A stretch of 64,000 bases of DNA, taken from assembly GCA_022649305.1 (NCBI GenBank), contig JALCNW010000013.1:1-64000 (forward strand), given 5' to 3'. Made by a program: the position numbers and the translations under genes. The notes under the pieces are model-generated. The model ran no database searches, had not been told where the DNA came from, and saw only the letters and a list, made by a program, of their open reading frames with translations. The DNA comes from Enterobacter sp. Its GTDB lineage: Bacteria; Pseudomonadota; Gammaproteobacteria; Enterobacterales; Enterobacteriaceae. Of the stretch, positions 47,607 through 57,078 are shown one piece after another (the stretch's first letter is position 1; every line of letters begins with the position of its first letter).

Positions 47607-49190
47607 ATGGAATGGATTGCCGATCCATCAATCTGGGCCGGGCTGGTGACGCTTATCGTCATCGAATTAGTCCTCGGTATCGATAATCTGGTCTTTATTG
47701 CCATCCTCGCGGAAAAACTGCCTCCGGCGCAGCGCGACCGCGCCCGTGTCACCGGTTTGCTGTTGGCGATGGTGATGCGCCTGCTGTTGCTGGCCTCTAT
47801 CTCGTGGATGGTCACGCTGACAAAACCCATTTTCACCTTCCACGACCTCGGCTTCAGCGCGCGAGATCTGATCATGCTATTCGGCGGGCTTTTCCTGCTG
47901 TTTAAAGCCACGGTGGAACTGAACGAGCGGCTTGAAGGTAAAGATAGCGAAAACCTTACCCAGCGACGCGGGGCAAAATTCTGGCCGGTAGTGGCACAAA
48001 TTGTGGTCCTCGATGCCGTGTTCTCACTCGATTCAGTGATAACCGCCGTGGGAATGGTCGATCATCTGGCGGTGATGATGGCTGCCGTGATTATTGCTAT
48101 TACCCTGATGGTCATGGCGAGCAAAGCCCTGACCCGCTTCGTGAATAGCCATCCGACGATTGTGATTTTGTGTTTAAGCTTCCTGCTGATGATAGGTTTC
48201 AGCCTGGTGGCAGACGGGTTTGGCTTCTCAATACCGAAGGGCTACCTGTATGCCGCCATTGGCTTCTCGGTGATTATTGAGACGCTCAATCAGCTCGCCA
48301 TATTCAACCGCCGCCGTTTTCTCTCGGCCAATCAAACGCTACGCCAGCGCACCGCAGAAACGGTGATGCGCTTGCTAAGCGGCAAGAAAGAAGATGCCGA
48401 GCTGGACGCCGAATCAGCCTCCATGCTGGCTGACCATGACGACAACCAGATATTTAATCCTCAGGAACGGCGGATGATTGAGCGCGTGCTCAATCTTAAC
48501 CAGCGCTCGGTCAGCAGCATCATGACCTCTCGTCACGATATTGAACATATCGACCTGAACGCGCCAGACGCACAGGTTCGCGCCCTGCTGGATAAGAATC
48601 AGCATACCCGCATTGTGGTCACCGGTGGCGAAGAGGAAGAAGATCTGCTCGGCGTAGTGCATGTGATCGACTTGTTGCAACAATCGCTGCGGGGTGATGC
48701 GCTAGACCTACGAGCTCTGGTACGACAGCCACTAGTGTTCCCTGAAACGCTGCCGCTGCTGTCAGCCCTGGAACAGTTCCGTAACGCGCGCACCCACTTT
48801 GCCTTTGTCGTGGATGAGTTTGGTTCAGTAGAAGGGTTAGTGACGCTGAGCGATGTGATGGAGACGATCGCCGGTAATTTACCTAACGAGATTGACGAAA
48901 TCGATGCTCGCCACGACATCCAGAAAAATGCCGATGGCTCCTGGACCGCTAACGGCCATATGCCGCTGGAAGACCTGGTGCAGTATGTTCCGATACCGCT
49001 GGATGATAAGCGTGAATACCACACGATTGCCGGTCTGCTAATGGAGTATTTACAGCGTATTCCGCAGCCGGGAGAAGAGGTTCAGGTAGGGGATTTTGTG
49101 CTGAAGACGCTACAGGTCGAAAGCCATCGCGTGCAGAAAGTGCAGCTGATTCCCCTGCGCGGGGAAGATGATTTAGATTACGAAGTTTAA
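47607..49190 (+). CDS. yegH: YegH, TerC-family membrane protein with CBS and CorC domains
   Basis: The 527-residue protein matches E. coli YegH in length. An N-terminal TerC domain (about 1-230) has seven or so hydrophobic segments and the acidic motifs [10 protein letters not shown] (23-32) and [10 protein letters not shown], typical of metal-linked transporters. A linker is followed by a CBS pair (about 295-420; [14 protein letters not shown] and [17 protein letters not shown]) and a CorC/HlyC domain (about 430-520; [13 protein letters not shown]). A role in metal handling is inferred from the family; the protein itself is little studied. It is divergent from wza, and the ribosome site ahead of the ATG is weak. 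Confidence 0.95.
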   Translation: MEWIADPSIWAGLVTLIVIELVLGIDNLVFIAILAEKLPPAQRDRARVTGLLLAMVMRLLLLASISWMVTLTKPIFTFHDLGFSARDLIMLFGGLFLLFKATVELNERLEGKDSENLTQRRGAKFWPVVAQIVVLDAVFSLDSVITAVGMVDHLAVMMAAVIIAITLMVMASKALTRFVNSHPTIVILCLSFLLMIGFSLVADGFGFSIPKGYLYAAIGFSVIIETLNQLAIFNRRRFLSANQTLRQRTAETVMRLLSGKKEDAELDAESASMLADHDDNQIFNPQERRMIERVLNLNQRSVSSIMTSRHDIEHIDLNAPDAQVRALLDKNQHTRIVVTGGEEEEDLLGVVHVIDLLQQSLRGDALDLRALVRQPLVFPETLPLLSALEQFRNARTHFAFVVDEFGSVEGLVTLSDVMETIAGNLPNEIDEIDARHDIQKNADGSWTANGHMPLEDLVQYVPIPLDDKREYHTIAGLLMEYLQRIPQPGEEVQVGDFVLKTLQVESHRVQKVQLIPLRGEDDLDYEV

Positions 49191-49197
49191 TCAAAAG

Positions 49198-49223
49198 GCC
49201 GGGCAGTGTTGATACTGCCCGGC
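49198..49223. terminator. Hairpin between convergent yegH and asmA
   Basis: A perfect 10-bp stem (GCCGGGCAGT/ACTGCCCGGC) with a 6-base loop fills the 41-base gap between two convergent stops. There is no strong U-tract on either side, but position and stem strength suggest a bidirectional terminator. Confidence 0.7.
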
Positions 49224-49231
49224 AGGCAAAC

Positions 49232-51079
49232 TTAAAGCTTATCGAGCAGCTTCTTCACGTCTTTACCACTTTGCGAATCCTGATTCTTATCCGCCCATTC
49301 GTTCAAACGACGCTTCCCTTCATCCTGAAGATGTTTTCGCAGAATCTGGTCAACCTGCAGGCTGTAGTTAAGCTCCTGCCATTTGCCGTACACTTTCAGC
49401 GGGATCGGGGTGTCCTTCAGGAAGTCGATCAGTTTGCCTTCTCCTTCCCAGCCCGACAGAACCCGTACGTTAAAGCGCGTATCGGTGGTTTCTTTGACCA
49501 GATCCATGGTGCCGGTCCCCGTCAGGGCTATTAGCGCAGACTGCCCCTGCATATCGTCAAGCGACAGCTGACCGTTATTCAGCGACAAATCGGTGGTGAA
49601 ACTGTCGAGCCGTGTGGCGCTATCGTAGCTTTCATTTGCCTTCACGCTGCTGCTGCGCTCAACCGCCTGTTGAACCAGTTGCTGGAAGTTAAGTCCTTCC
49701 ATTCGGGTGTTGGCTAATTCGACGTGAGCCTTACCCTGCCAGCTGCGACGGAAGGCTTCCGCATCAACCTTATCACCGGAGAAATCGCCCGCGAGCGTCA
49801 GATTACCGGTTAAGGAGATAGGATAATTGAAGGCCTTGAGGATCGTGCCAATTTCAATGTTGTCGAGCCGTGGCTGAAACTCCGCGCGGGCCTCGTCCTG
49901 ACGAACATCAAGCATGCCCGGCAGCGACATATGCCCGGCTCCCATTTGCCCACTGAGCTCAGAGATAACCAGCAGACCTTTATGGTTGAGCATCTGGCTG
50001 CTGACGTTGGTGAAGTCAATACCGCGCCAACGCACCGAATTGGCTTTCAATAAGATATCGGCGCTAAAGCTGCGTAGACCGTTGTAGTCAGGCTGATCGA
50101 TGTTCGAGGCAATAACGGGGCGCGTTTGTTTCGGCTGATTCTGCCCCTGCTGTACAACGCCATCTGCGGCAAGAACCGTCTGCGGCGGTAAGAGATTCTC
50201 AAGATTCAGCTTGTCGAACTGCAGATCGAACACCCACTTTGGCTGCTCTGTCAGCACCACGCTTGCCCGCCCTTTCAGCGCGCTATCATTAGCCTGCAAA
50301 TCGAGATTATTCAGCTCAAGCTGCTTTTGTTCTTCGTGCCAGACACCCTGCAAACTGCCCTTGCCAGTAATCCCTTGCACGGGTAAGTCCGCCCCGGATA
50401 GCTGCCAGTTGAGCTGCTGGATGTCGGCGGTCAGTTTGTGGGGATAGTCAGATGCGTCAACGTTCGCGTTTAACGACAGCGTCATGTCACGCTGGTTGCG
50501 GTTGATACGCCCCGAAAAATCAAGCGTTGCCAGATGCTGCTGGTCCTGTTCCATCTGCAAATTGATATTGCGAACGGTGACCTGCTCATCGCCCTCATGC
50601 TGGAACACCAACACGCTGTCTACCACCTTCAGGCTACCGATATCAAAAGACCAGCCGGCATCTTCAGGCGCATCGGGTAACGAGTTTTCCCGTGGCGCAA
50701 CGGGTGCGCTCTGGTCACGAACCGCCTCGGTTTGCGGCGTCAACTGAATCACCGCGCCTTTCAGCATCACCTGTTCAACCTGCAACTGATGGGAAAGCAG
50801 CGGCATTAACGCCACGTCGAGACGCATGTTATCAGCCGAGACAAGGGCAACCGACGCCCCTGGCGCGGTTAACGACATCCGCCCGGAAAGAATGCTGAGC
50901 TGAGGCCAGACGTGCCAGCGTAGCGGCCCATCCAGCTTCAGTTCATAACCGCTGCGTGCTTCGACCTGCCGTACCATATAGGCGCGGAAATCATTGGGGT
51001 TTACCAGCAGAACCAACGCCGAAAGGCCAGCAACCAGCACCACCAGCAAAATCATCAGCGTTGTCAGAACTCTTCTCAT
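49232..51079 (-). CDS. asmA: AsmA-family inner-membrane protein
   Basis: AsmA (615 residues; 617 in E. coli) is anchored by a single N-terminal helix (about 7-26, LMILLVVLVAGLSALVLLV) with a large periplasmic domain rich in beta strands. This is the AsmA/YhdP/TamB bridge-like fold now linked to phospholipid transport to the outer membrane. The N-terminal chorein-like part (NPNDFRAYMVRQVEARSGYELKLDGPLRW) and the C-terminal conserved block (LTGTGTMDLVKETTDTRFNVR) are complete. It is 27 bases downstream of dcd. Confidence 0.96.
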   Translation of the reverse strand: MRRVLTTLMILLVVLVAGLSALVLLVNPNDFRAYMVRQVEARSGYELKLDGPLRWHVWPQLSILSGRMSLTAPGASVALVSADNMRLDVALMPLLSHQLQVEQVMLKGAVIQLTPQTEAVRDQSAPVAPRENSLPDAPEDAGWSFDIGSLKVVDSVLVFQHEGDEQVTVRNINLQMEQDQQHLATLDFSGRINRNQRDMTLSLNANVDASDYPHKLTADIQQLNWQLSGADLPVQGITGKGSLQGVWHEEQKQLELNNLDLQANDSALKGRASVVLTEQPKWVFDLQFDKLNLENLLPPQTVLAADGVVQQGQNQPKQTRPVIASNIDQPDYNGLRSFSADILLKANSVRWRGIDFTNVSSQMLNHKGLLVISELSGQMGAGHMSLPGMLDVRQDEARAEFQPRLDNIEIGTILKAFNYPISLTGNLTLAGDFSGDKVDAEAFRRSWQGKAHVELANTRMEGLNFQQLVQQAVERSSSVKANESYDSATRLDSFTTDLSLNNGQLSLDDMQGQSALIALTGTGTMDLVKETTDTRFNVRVLSGWEGEGKLIDFLKDTPIPLKVYGKWQELNYSLQVDQILRKHLQDEGKRRLNEWADKNQDSQSGKDVKKLLDKL

Positions 51080-51106
51080 GGCATCCTCAGTGGACCGGCC
51101 TTAAGC

Positions 51107-51688
51107 TCAGTCTTTATCAATACGACTGGCAACAGCACCCTGCTGGTCGCGATATTTTGCATCCTGGCGGCGGTTGTAAGGACGTGCCGCCGGGCCGGTC
51201 AGCGGTTCGAAGCTCAACGCACCAATCATCATGCCAGGGCGTAATGCCAGCGGCAGTTTACCTGCATTGAAAAATTCCAGTACGATACGGCCAGACCAGC
51301 CCGGATCGATACGGTGCGCGGTAACGTGAACCATCAAACCAAGACGTGCCAGGGAAGAACGCCCATCAAGCCAGCCAACCAAATCGGCAGGCAGCGTAAC
51401 GGACTCAAAGGTGACCGCCAGCGCCAGCTCACCTGGATGCAGATAAAAGGCTTCGCCATCTTCCAGGACGATTTCATCGCTCATCACCCGATCGAGTGAT
51501 GCGCTGACTTCATCTTTTGGACCGCTTAAATCGATAAACGGTGCCGTGTGTCCGCTAAAAGTGCGGAATTTATTGCCCAGACGGACATCGACGGTTACGC
51601 CGTTAATTCGCTCTTCCGGCGGACGCGGGGTAATGGACAGACGGCCATTATCCAGCCAGGCCTCTATATCTCGGTCACAAAGACGCAT
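51107..51688 (-). CDS. dcd: dCTP deaminase
   Basis: Dcd deaminates dCTP to dUTP, which supplies most dUMP for thymidylate synthesis. It has 193 residues, the standard length, and is a homotrimer in relatives. Conserved marks are [33 protein letters not shown] (109-141), holding the catalytic Glu138, and [10 protein letters not shown]. It is 91 bases downstream of udk, a nucleotide-salvage neighbour, with a hairpin in the gap. Confidence 0.98.
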   Translation of the reverse strand: MRLCDRDIEAWLDNGRLSITPRPPEERINGVTVDVRLGNKFRTFSGHTAPFIDLSGPKDEVSASLDRVMSDEIVLEDGEAFYLHPGELALAVTFESVTLPADLVGWLDGRSSLARLGLMVHVTAHRIDPGWSGRIVLEFFNAGKLPLALRPGMMIGALSFEPLTGPAARPYNRRQDAKYRDQQGAVASRIDKD

Positions 51689-51716
51689 GACGCTTTCTCC
51701 TTTCGTGCATCAAACC

Positions 51717-51737
51717 CTGAAGCCATAACGGCTTCAG
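51717..51737 (-). terminator. Hairpin between udk and dcd
   Basis: A perfect 8-bp stem (CTGAAGCC/GGCTTCAG) with a 5-base loop lies 42 bases past the udk stop. There is no U-tract, so it may be a partial terminator or an RNA processing site between the two co-oriented genes. Confidence 0.4.
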
Positions 51738-51779
51738 AGTGAACCAGGTTATCCCTGAACGGTACACAATTCGCGCGAT

Positions 51780-52421
51780 TTATTCAAAAAACTGACTGAT
51801 TTTCGCTTTCAAAATATCAATCGCAATGCGGTTTTTACCGCCGCGTGGCACGATAATATCGGCGTATTGCTTAGACGGTTCGATAAATTGCAGGAACATC
51901 GGGCGTACCGTTTTCTGGTACTGAGCCATCACGGAGTCCATAGAACGACCGCGCTCGTTAACGTCGCGCTTGATGCGACGCATCAGGCAGATATCCAGTG
52001 GAGTATCGACGAAAATAGAGAAGTTCATCGCTTCACGCAGACGTGCGTCGGTCAGCAACAAGATGCCTTCCAGAATGATGACTTTCTTCGGTTCAATGTG
52101 GATGGTTTCTTGCGTACGGGTGTGATCGACATAGCTATAGACCGGCAGATCGATAGCGGTGCCGTTTTTGATCATTTGCAAATGCTGGAACAGCAGGCTG
52201 TGGTCCATTGCATTGGGATGGTCATAGTTGGTTTTTACACGTTCTTCCATCGACAGATGCGATTGATCTTTGTAATAGCTGTCTTCGGGAATGACGCCGA
52301 TATGCTCATCACCAACTTGATCACGCAGTTCGCGGTAAAGCGTACTGGCGATAAGACTTTTACCTGAAGCCGAAGCGCCGGCGATGCCTATGATGACGCA
52401 CTGATGAGACTTATCAGTCAT
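51780..52421 (-). CDS. udk: Uridine/cytidine kinase
   Basis: Udk phosphorylates uridine and cytidine with GTP or ATP in pyrimidine salvage. It has 213 residues, as in E. coli. The Walker A motif GASASGKS is at 15-22, followed by [12 protein letters not shown] and YDHPNAMDH (substrate binding), EGILLLTD and [13 protein letters not shown] (lid). Nothing is unusual. Confidence 0.98.
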   Translation of the reverse strand: MTDKSHQCVIIGIAGASASGKSLIASTLYRELRDQVGDEHIGVIPEDSYYKDQSHLSMEERVKTNYDHPNAMDHSLLFQHLQMIKNGTAIDLPVYSYVDHTRTQETIHIEPKKVIILEGILLLTDARLREAMNFSIFVDTPLDICLMRRIKRDVNERGRSMDSVMAQYQKTVRPMFLQFIEPSKQYADIIVPRGGKNRIAIDILKAKISQFFE

Positions 52422-52764
52422 AAATTTAGCGACCTGATTAACCTGGATGTAAAGGAAGGACGACGCCTGAGCGTCAAACGCCGCAATTATAGGGATTTCG
52501 CGTGCGTGATACCAGTCGAAACCGCAGGTATTGCGAGAGTCATTCCAAAGTCGCCTTTTTATCCCTGGCTAAAATTTTAACGGTCAAATTTAAAGCGTTA
52601 ATCATGAATTTTATGCAGACTAAGTATTTAATAACTCTATGATGTCAAATTATGAGCAGTCAGCATATGAATTGTAAATTGTTTGTACTAGCATAATCCA
52701 AATTCAAAGTTTAACGCGTCCGGACCTGGTTCCTGGCAGCATGGCGTCCCTGGATAAAGCGGTA
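52422..52764. other. Intergenic region between divergent udk and dgcE
   Basis: These 343 bases separate two divergent genes and should hold both promoters. The dgcE-proximal half is AT-rich. I see no convincing -35/-10 pair, terminator, small gene or repeat, and leave it uncalled. Confidence 0.5.
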
Positions 52765-55700
52765 ATGAATAAACAATACCAGCGCGTTTTGGTTACTACC
52801 CCACATCCTTTACTACGGCTTGTCAGTCTGGGTCTGGTCACCTTTATCTTTACCATTTTCTCGCTCGAACTGACTCGATTCGGAACTTTGCTGGCACCGC
52901 TGTGGTTCCCGACGTCCATTATGATGGTCGCGTTTTACCGTCACGCGGGCAAAATGTGGCCCGGTATTGCCCTCGCCTGCTCCTTCGGCAACGTATTTGC
53001 CTCGTGGATGTTGTTCTCCTGGGAATCAATCAGCTTCTGGTATACCGCCATTAATGCGATTGAAGCCTGCGTGGGCGCATTGCTCCTGCGCAAACTTCTC
53101 CCCTGGTATAACCCGCTGAAAAACCTGAGCGACTGGATACGTCTGGCGATCGGCAGCGCCATCATCCCACCGCTGATTGGCGGCACGCTGGCGCATTTCC
53201 TGGTGCCCAGTGCGGAGCCACTGCGTAATTTCCTCGTCTGGGTACTGTCGGAGTCCATCGGCGCGCTGGCGCTGGTGCCGTTAGGTCTGCTTTTCAAACC
53301 GCATTATTTGCTGCGCCACCGTAATCCCAAACTATTGCTGGAAACGCTCCTGACCATGGCGGTCACGCTGGTGCTGTGCTGGATAGCGATTACCTTCCTG
53401 CCCTGGCCTTTTACCTGCGTTATCGTGCTGCTGATGTGGAGCGCCGTTCGCCTGCCGCGCATGGAGGCATTTCTGGTCTTTCTGGTTACGGTGATGATGG
53501 TGTCGCTGATGATGGCGACCAACCCTACGCCGATGACCACTCAGAACACGGGCGTTATGCTCAACGCGCCGTGGCTACCGTTTTTAATGATGCTGCTGCC
53601 CGCCAACGTCATGACAATGGTGATGTACGCGTTTCGCGCCGAACGTAAGCACATCACCGAAAGCGAAGAACGTTTTCGCAATGCGATGGAGTATTCCGCT
53701 ATTGGTATGGCGCTGGTCGGGGTTGAAGGCCAGTGGTTACAGGCCAATAAAGCGCTGTGTGAGTTCCTGGGCTATTCCCAGACTGAACTCCAGTCGCTGA
53801 CCTTCCAGCAGCTAACGTGGCCTGAAGATTTAAACATCGATCTTGAGAATCTGGATCAGCTGGTTCGCGGCGATATCAACAGCTATTCGATGGAGAAGCG
53901 CTACTACAACCGCAATGGCGAAGTGCTTTGGGCGCTGCTGACGGTTTCCGTTGTGCGTCATACCGATGGCTCACCGCTCTATTTCATCGCGCAAATCGAA
54001 GACATTAACGATCTCAAACATACCGAGTGGGTGAATAAGCGGTTAATGGAGCGCATTACGCTGGCGAACGAAGCGGGCGGCATTGGCATCTGGGAGTGGG
54101 ATTTACAGCCTGATGTGATCAGTTGGGACAAACGTATGTTTGAAATGTATGAGATCCCAGCGCATATCAAACCGACCTGGCAACTATGGCACGATTGCAT
54201 GGTTCCAGAGGATCGGGAACAGGCAGAGCAGATCCTTCGTGACTCGCTGATGGCCAGGATGCCGTTTAAGCTGGAGTTCCGCATTCGCGTTAAGGAAGGC
54301 GTGCGGCACATTCGTTCTCTGGCCAATCGCGTGCTCAACAAGCAGGGAGAAGTCGAACGTCTGCTCGGCATTAACATGGACATGACCGAGGTTAAAGAAC
54401 TTAACGAGGCTCTGTTCCAGGAAAAAGAGCGTCTGCATATTACGCTCGACTCCATCGGTGAAGCGGTGCTCTGTACCGATATCGATATGAACGTCACGTT
54501 TATGAACCCGGTTGCAGAGACAATGAGCGGCTGGTCGCAGCAAGAAGCCATGGGCCAACCCGTGCTGAACGTGCTGCACATTACCTTTAATGAAAACGGC
54601 CCGCTGATGGAGAACATCCATAGCGGCGATATGTCGCGGACCGATATTGACCAGGACGTTGTTTTACACAGCCGTAGCGGTGGGACGTTTGATATTCACT
54701 ACAGCATCACCCCACTAAGCACCCTGGACGGACAGAACATCGGTTCGGTTCTGGTGATTCAGGATGTGACCGAATCTCGCAAAATGCTGCGCCAGCTGAG
54801 CTATAGCGCCTCTCATGACGCCCTCACCCATCTGGCTAACCGGGTAAGTTTCGAAAACCACCTTAAACGTCTGCTGCAAACCGTACATGATACTCACCAG
54901 CGACACGCGCTGGTGTTTATCGATCTCGACAGGTTCAAAGCCGTGAACGACACCGCAGGACATGCAGCGGGCGATGCGCTGCTGCGCGAACTGTCCTCTT
55001 TGATGTTGAGTATGTTGCGATCAAGCGACGTGCTGGCGAGGCTGGGTGGCGATGAATTTGGTTTGCTGCTGCCAGACTGTAATGTCGAAAGTGCGCGCTA
55101 CATTGCGGGTCGAATCATTCATGCCATCAACGAGTACCACTTTATGTGGGAAGGTCGCTTACACCGCATCGGCGCCAGCGCCGGTATTACGCTCGTCGAC
55201 GACAGTAACTATCTGCCGGCGGAGATCATGTCTCAGGCCGATATCGCATGTTACGTTTCTAAAAATAACGGCCGAGGGGTCGTCAGCGTTTATGAACCGC
55301 AGCAGGAAAGAATTCACAGCGCGCGCAGCATGATGTCGCTCGATGAGCAGTGGCACATGATCAAAGACAATCACCTGCTGATGATTGGCCGAAGCGTTGC
55401 GTCCCCACGCATCCCTGAAAGTAGCAACTTCTGGCTTATCTCGCTGCGTTTGTGGACCAGTCAGGGCGAAGTGCTGGAAGAACACGCCTTCCGTTCTGGC
55501 TTAGCAGAACCTGAGCTATTGCATGCTCTGGATCGCCGAATCTTCCAGGAATTTTTCCGCACCTTTGCCGCGCAGGTGGCGAACAAAGGGATGGGCGTGG
55601 CGCTACCGCTCTCCTCTGAAGGATTATCGAGCGTGACGCTTGTCGAAGAACTGCTCGATATGTTGGAAAAGAGCCAGCTTCCGGGTCGCTTGCTTCATCT

Positions 55701-56094
55701 GGTTATCCCGGTTGAAACCCTGCAAAACCAGGATGCCACTATTCAGGACGGACTCCAGAAACTGCGTCATGCAGGCTGTCGCATCGTGCTAAGCCAGGTA
55801 GGACGCGATATGGAGGCCTTCAACTACCTGAGCGCGCACATGGCCGACTATCTGCTGCTGGACCCCGAACTGGTCGGCAACGTTCACGGCAACCTGACGG
55901 ATGAAATGATGGTGACCATCGTTCAGGGACATGCCCAGCGGCTGGGCATGAAAACCATCGCCGGACCGAGCAATCAGCCCATGATGATGGACACGCTTTC
56001 CGGCATTGGTATCGATTTTATCTATGGCGATACCATTGCCGAACCGCAACCGCTGGAGCTTTTGCTTAACACCAGCTACTTCGCTATCAACTGA
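52765..56094 (+). CDS. dgcE: Diguanylate cyclase DgcE (YegE)
   Basis: DgcE makes cyclic di-GMP and in E. coli drives curli and cellulose control. The protein has 1109 residues from the ATG at 52765 (MNKQYQRVLV, aligning with the E. coli start); an in-frame ATG at 52741 would add eight. Domains are an N-terminal MASE1 membrane sensor (about 20-300, eight or so helices), three PAS domains (about 305-680; for example AMEYSAIGMALVGVEGQWLQ), a GGDEF domain and a C-terminal EAL-like domain. The GGDEF motif is intact at 761-765, with an inhibitory RxxD site at 752-755. The EAL-like domain (about 860-1109) lacks the EAL motif and metal residues and should be inactive, as in E. coli. Confidence 0.96.
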   Translation: MNKQYQRVLVTTPHPLLRLVSLGLVTFIFTIFSLELTRFGTLLAPLWFPTSIMMVAFYRHAGKMWPGIALACSFGNVFASWMLFSWESISFWYTAINAIEACVGALLLRKLLPWYNPLKNLSDWIRLAIGSAIIPPLIGGTLAHFLVPSAEPLRNFLVWVLSESIGALALVPLGLLFKPHYLLRHRNPKLLLETLLTMAVTLVLCWIAITFLPWPFTCVIVLLMWSAVRLPRMEAFLVFLVTVMMVSLMMATNPTPMTTQNTGVMLNAPWLPFLMMLLPANVMTMVMYAFRAERKHITESEERFRNAMEYSAIGMALVGVEGQWLQANKALCEFLGYSQTELQSLTFQQLTWPEDLNIDLENLDQLVRGDINSYSMEKRYYNRNGEVLWALLTVSVVRHTDGSPLYFIAQIEDINDLKHTEWVNKRLMERITLANEAGGIGIWEWDLQPDVISWDKRMFEMYEIPAHIKPTWQLWHDCMVPEDREQAEQILRDSLMARMPFKLEFRIRVKEGVRHIRSLANRVLNKQGEVERLLGINMDMTEVKELNEALFQEKERLHITLDSIGEAVLCTDIDMNVTFMNPVAETMSGWSQQEAMGQPVLNVLHITFNENGPLMENIHSGDMSRTDIDQDVVLHSRSGGTFDIHYSITPLSTLDGQNIGSVLVIQDVTESRKMLRQLSYSASHDALTHLANRVSFENHLKRLLQTVHDTHQRHALVFIDLDRFKAVNDTAGHAAGDALLRELSSLMLSMLRSSDVLARLGGDEFGLLLPDCNVESARYIAGRIIHAINEYHFMWEGRLHRIGASAGITLVDDSNYLPAEIMSQADIACYVSKNNGRGVVSVYEPQQERIHSARSMMSLDEQWHMIKDNHLLMIGRSVASPRIPESSNFWLISLRLWTSQGEVLEEHAFRSGLAEPELLHALDRRIFQEFFRTFAAQVANKGMGVALPLSSEGLSSVTLVEELLDMLEKSQLPGRLLHLVIPVETLQNQDATIQDGLQKLRHAGCRIVLSQVGRDMEAFNYLSAHMADYLLLDPELVGNVHGNLTDEMMVTIVQGHAQRLGMKTIAGPSNQPMMMDTLSGIGIDFIYGDTIAEPQPLELLLNTSYFAIN

Positions 56095-56945
56095 GAATCG
56101 CCGCTTTCAGGCTTCCAGCCGTCGGTGTACCAGATATGCAGCAATGCATAGGAGCGCCACGGCTTCCATCGCTCGGCATAACGACGAATTTGCGCGGGCG
56201 TCATGCCCGCAAAACGTTGTTTGATCAGATAATCATCCGGAAGAAAAACATCTTTCGCCTGCCATCCGCGCAACGCCAGATAGTTTGCCGTCCAGCGTCC
56301 GATACCGGGCCGCTGCTGCAATGCCTTCATTTCAGCGTCGATATCCTCCGGGGGCTGTAGCGCAAACGTGCCATCAACAACTGACTGTGCCAGATGTATC
56401 AATGACTCGGCGCGTTTGAGCGGCATACCCAGCGCCTTCAATGCCAGCGGGTCGGTGGATGCTAACGCCAACGGGGTCGGAAAGCAGGTGTAGTGCGCAT
56501 TATCGTGTAACGGCTCACCGCACAGCGCAACAACGCGCCCGGCAAGCTTAGCCGCCATCGACACGCTCACCAGTTGCCCAAGAATAGCGCGAACGCCCTG
56601 CTCATACGCATCCATTGCCCCCGGCAGGCGTAATCCCGGACGGGCCGCTCCCAGCTCGCCCAACGCTGCGGATATTTGCTGCGGGTCGCAGGCGAGATCG
56701 AATACACGCGCAATCCGCGTCAGACAATCTTGCGCAACGGGAATTAACCCTTCGCTGAGCGTCACTCGCAACGTGCTGTCGTTGATATCGGGCGTCACGC
56801 GAAACAGCCCCTGATGCCCCTTGCAGGCGAGGCTGCGTTCATAATATTCCCCGGTGACGGTTTCTACGCCCGCGACGGCACGTGCGCCAAGAAATTCAAA
56901 CATCCAGCGCCAGTCATACGGCGGTTGCCAGTGGAGGGTGTACAT
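56076..56945 (-). CDS. alkA: DNA-3-methyladenine glycosylase II AlkA
   Basis: AlkA removes alkylated bases (3-methyladenine and others) from DNA and is induced by Ada in the adaptive response. I chose the ATG at 56945 (MYTLHWQPPYDWRW, 289 residues; E. coli has 282), with AAGGAG five bases ahead; the frame open to 57065 is not conserved. The N-terminal AlkA_N domain (1-110) is followed by the helix-hairpin-helix, PGIGRWTANYLALRGWQ (213-229), and the catalytic Asp238 in FLPDDYL. The last 19 bases overlap the 3' end of dgcE on the other strand. I did not find an obvious Ada box in the gap to yegD. Confidence 0.96.
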   Translation of the reverse strand: MYTLHWQPPYDWRWMFEFLGARAVAGVETVTGEYYERSLACKGHQGLFRVTPDINDSTLRVTLSEGLIPVAQDCLTRIARVFDLACDPQQISAALGELGAARPGLRLPGAMDAYEQGVRAILGQLVSVSMAAKLAGRVVALCGEPLHDNAHYTCFPTPLALASTDPLALKALGMPLKRAESLIHLAQSVVDGTFALQPPEDIDAEMKALQQRPGIGRWTANYLALRGWQAKDVFLPDDYLIKQRFAGMTPAQIRRYAERWKPWRSYALLHIWYTDGWKPESGDSQLIAK

Positions 56946-57078
56946 GGTTGCTCCTTTTTTTGCCCTCCTCAGCATAAACCGTCTTTCTACGCGCTGCTTT
57001 GCTTTCATATTCCAGTTGTCGCCGACACAACATTTCGCTAAAGTCTCGCCCCTTCTCAACGGCATGGGGACTACGTCA

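Noticed and set aside
56854-57078. 75-residue N-terminal extension of yegD
   Set aside because: It overlaps alkA on the other strand and the alkA upstream region; homology to Hsp70-like proteins starts at the GTG at 57079.
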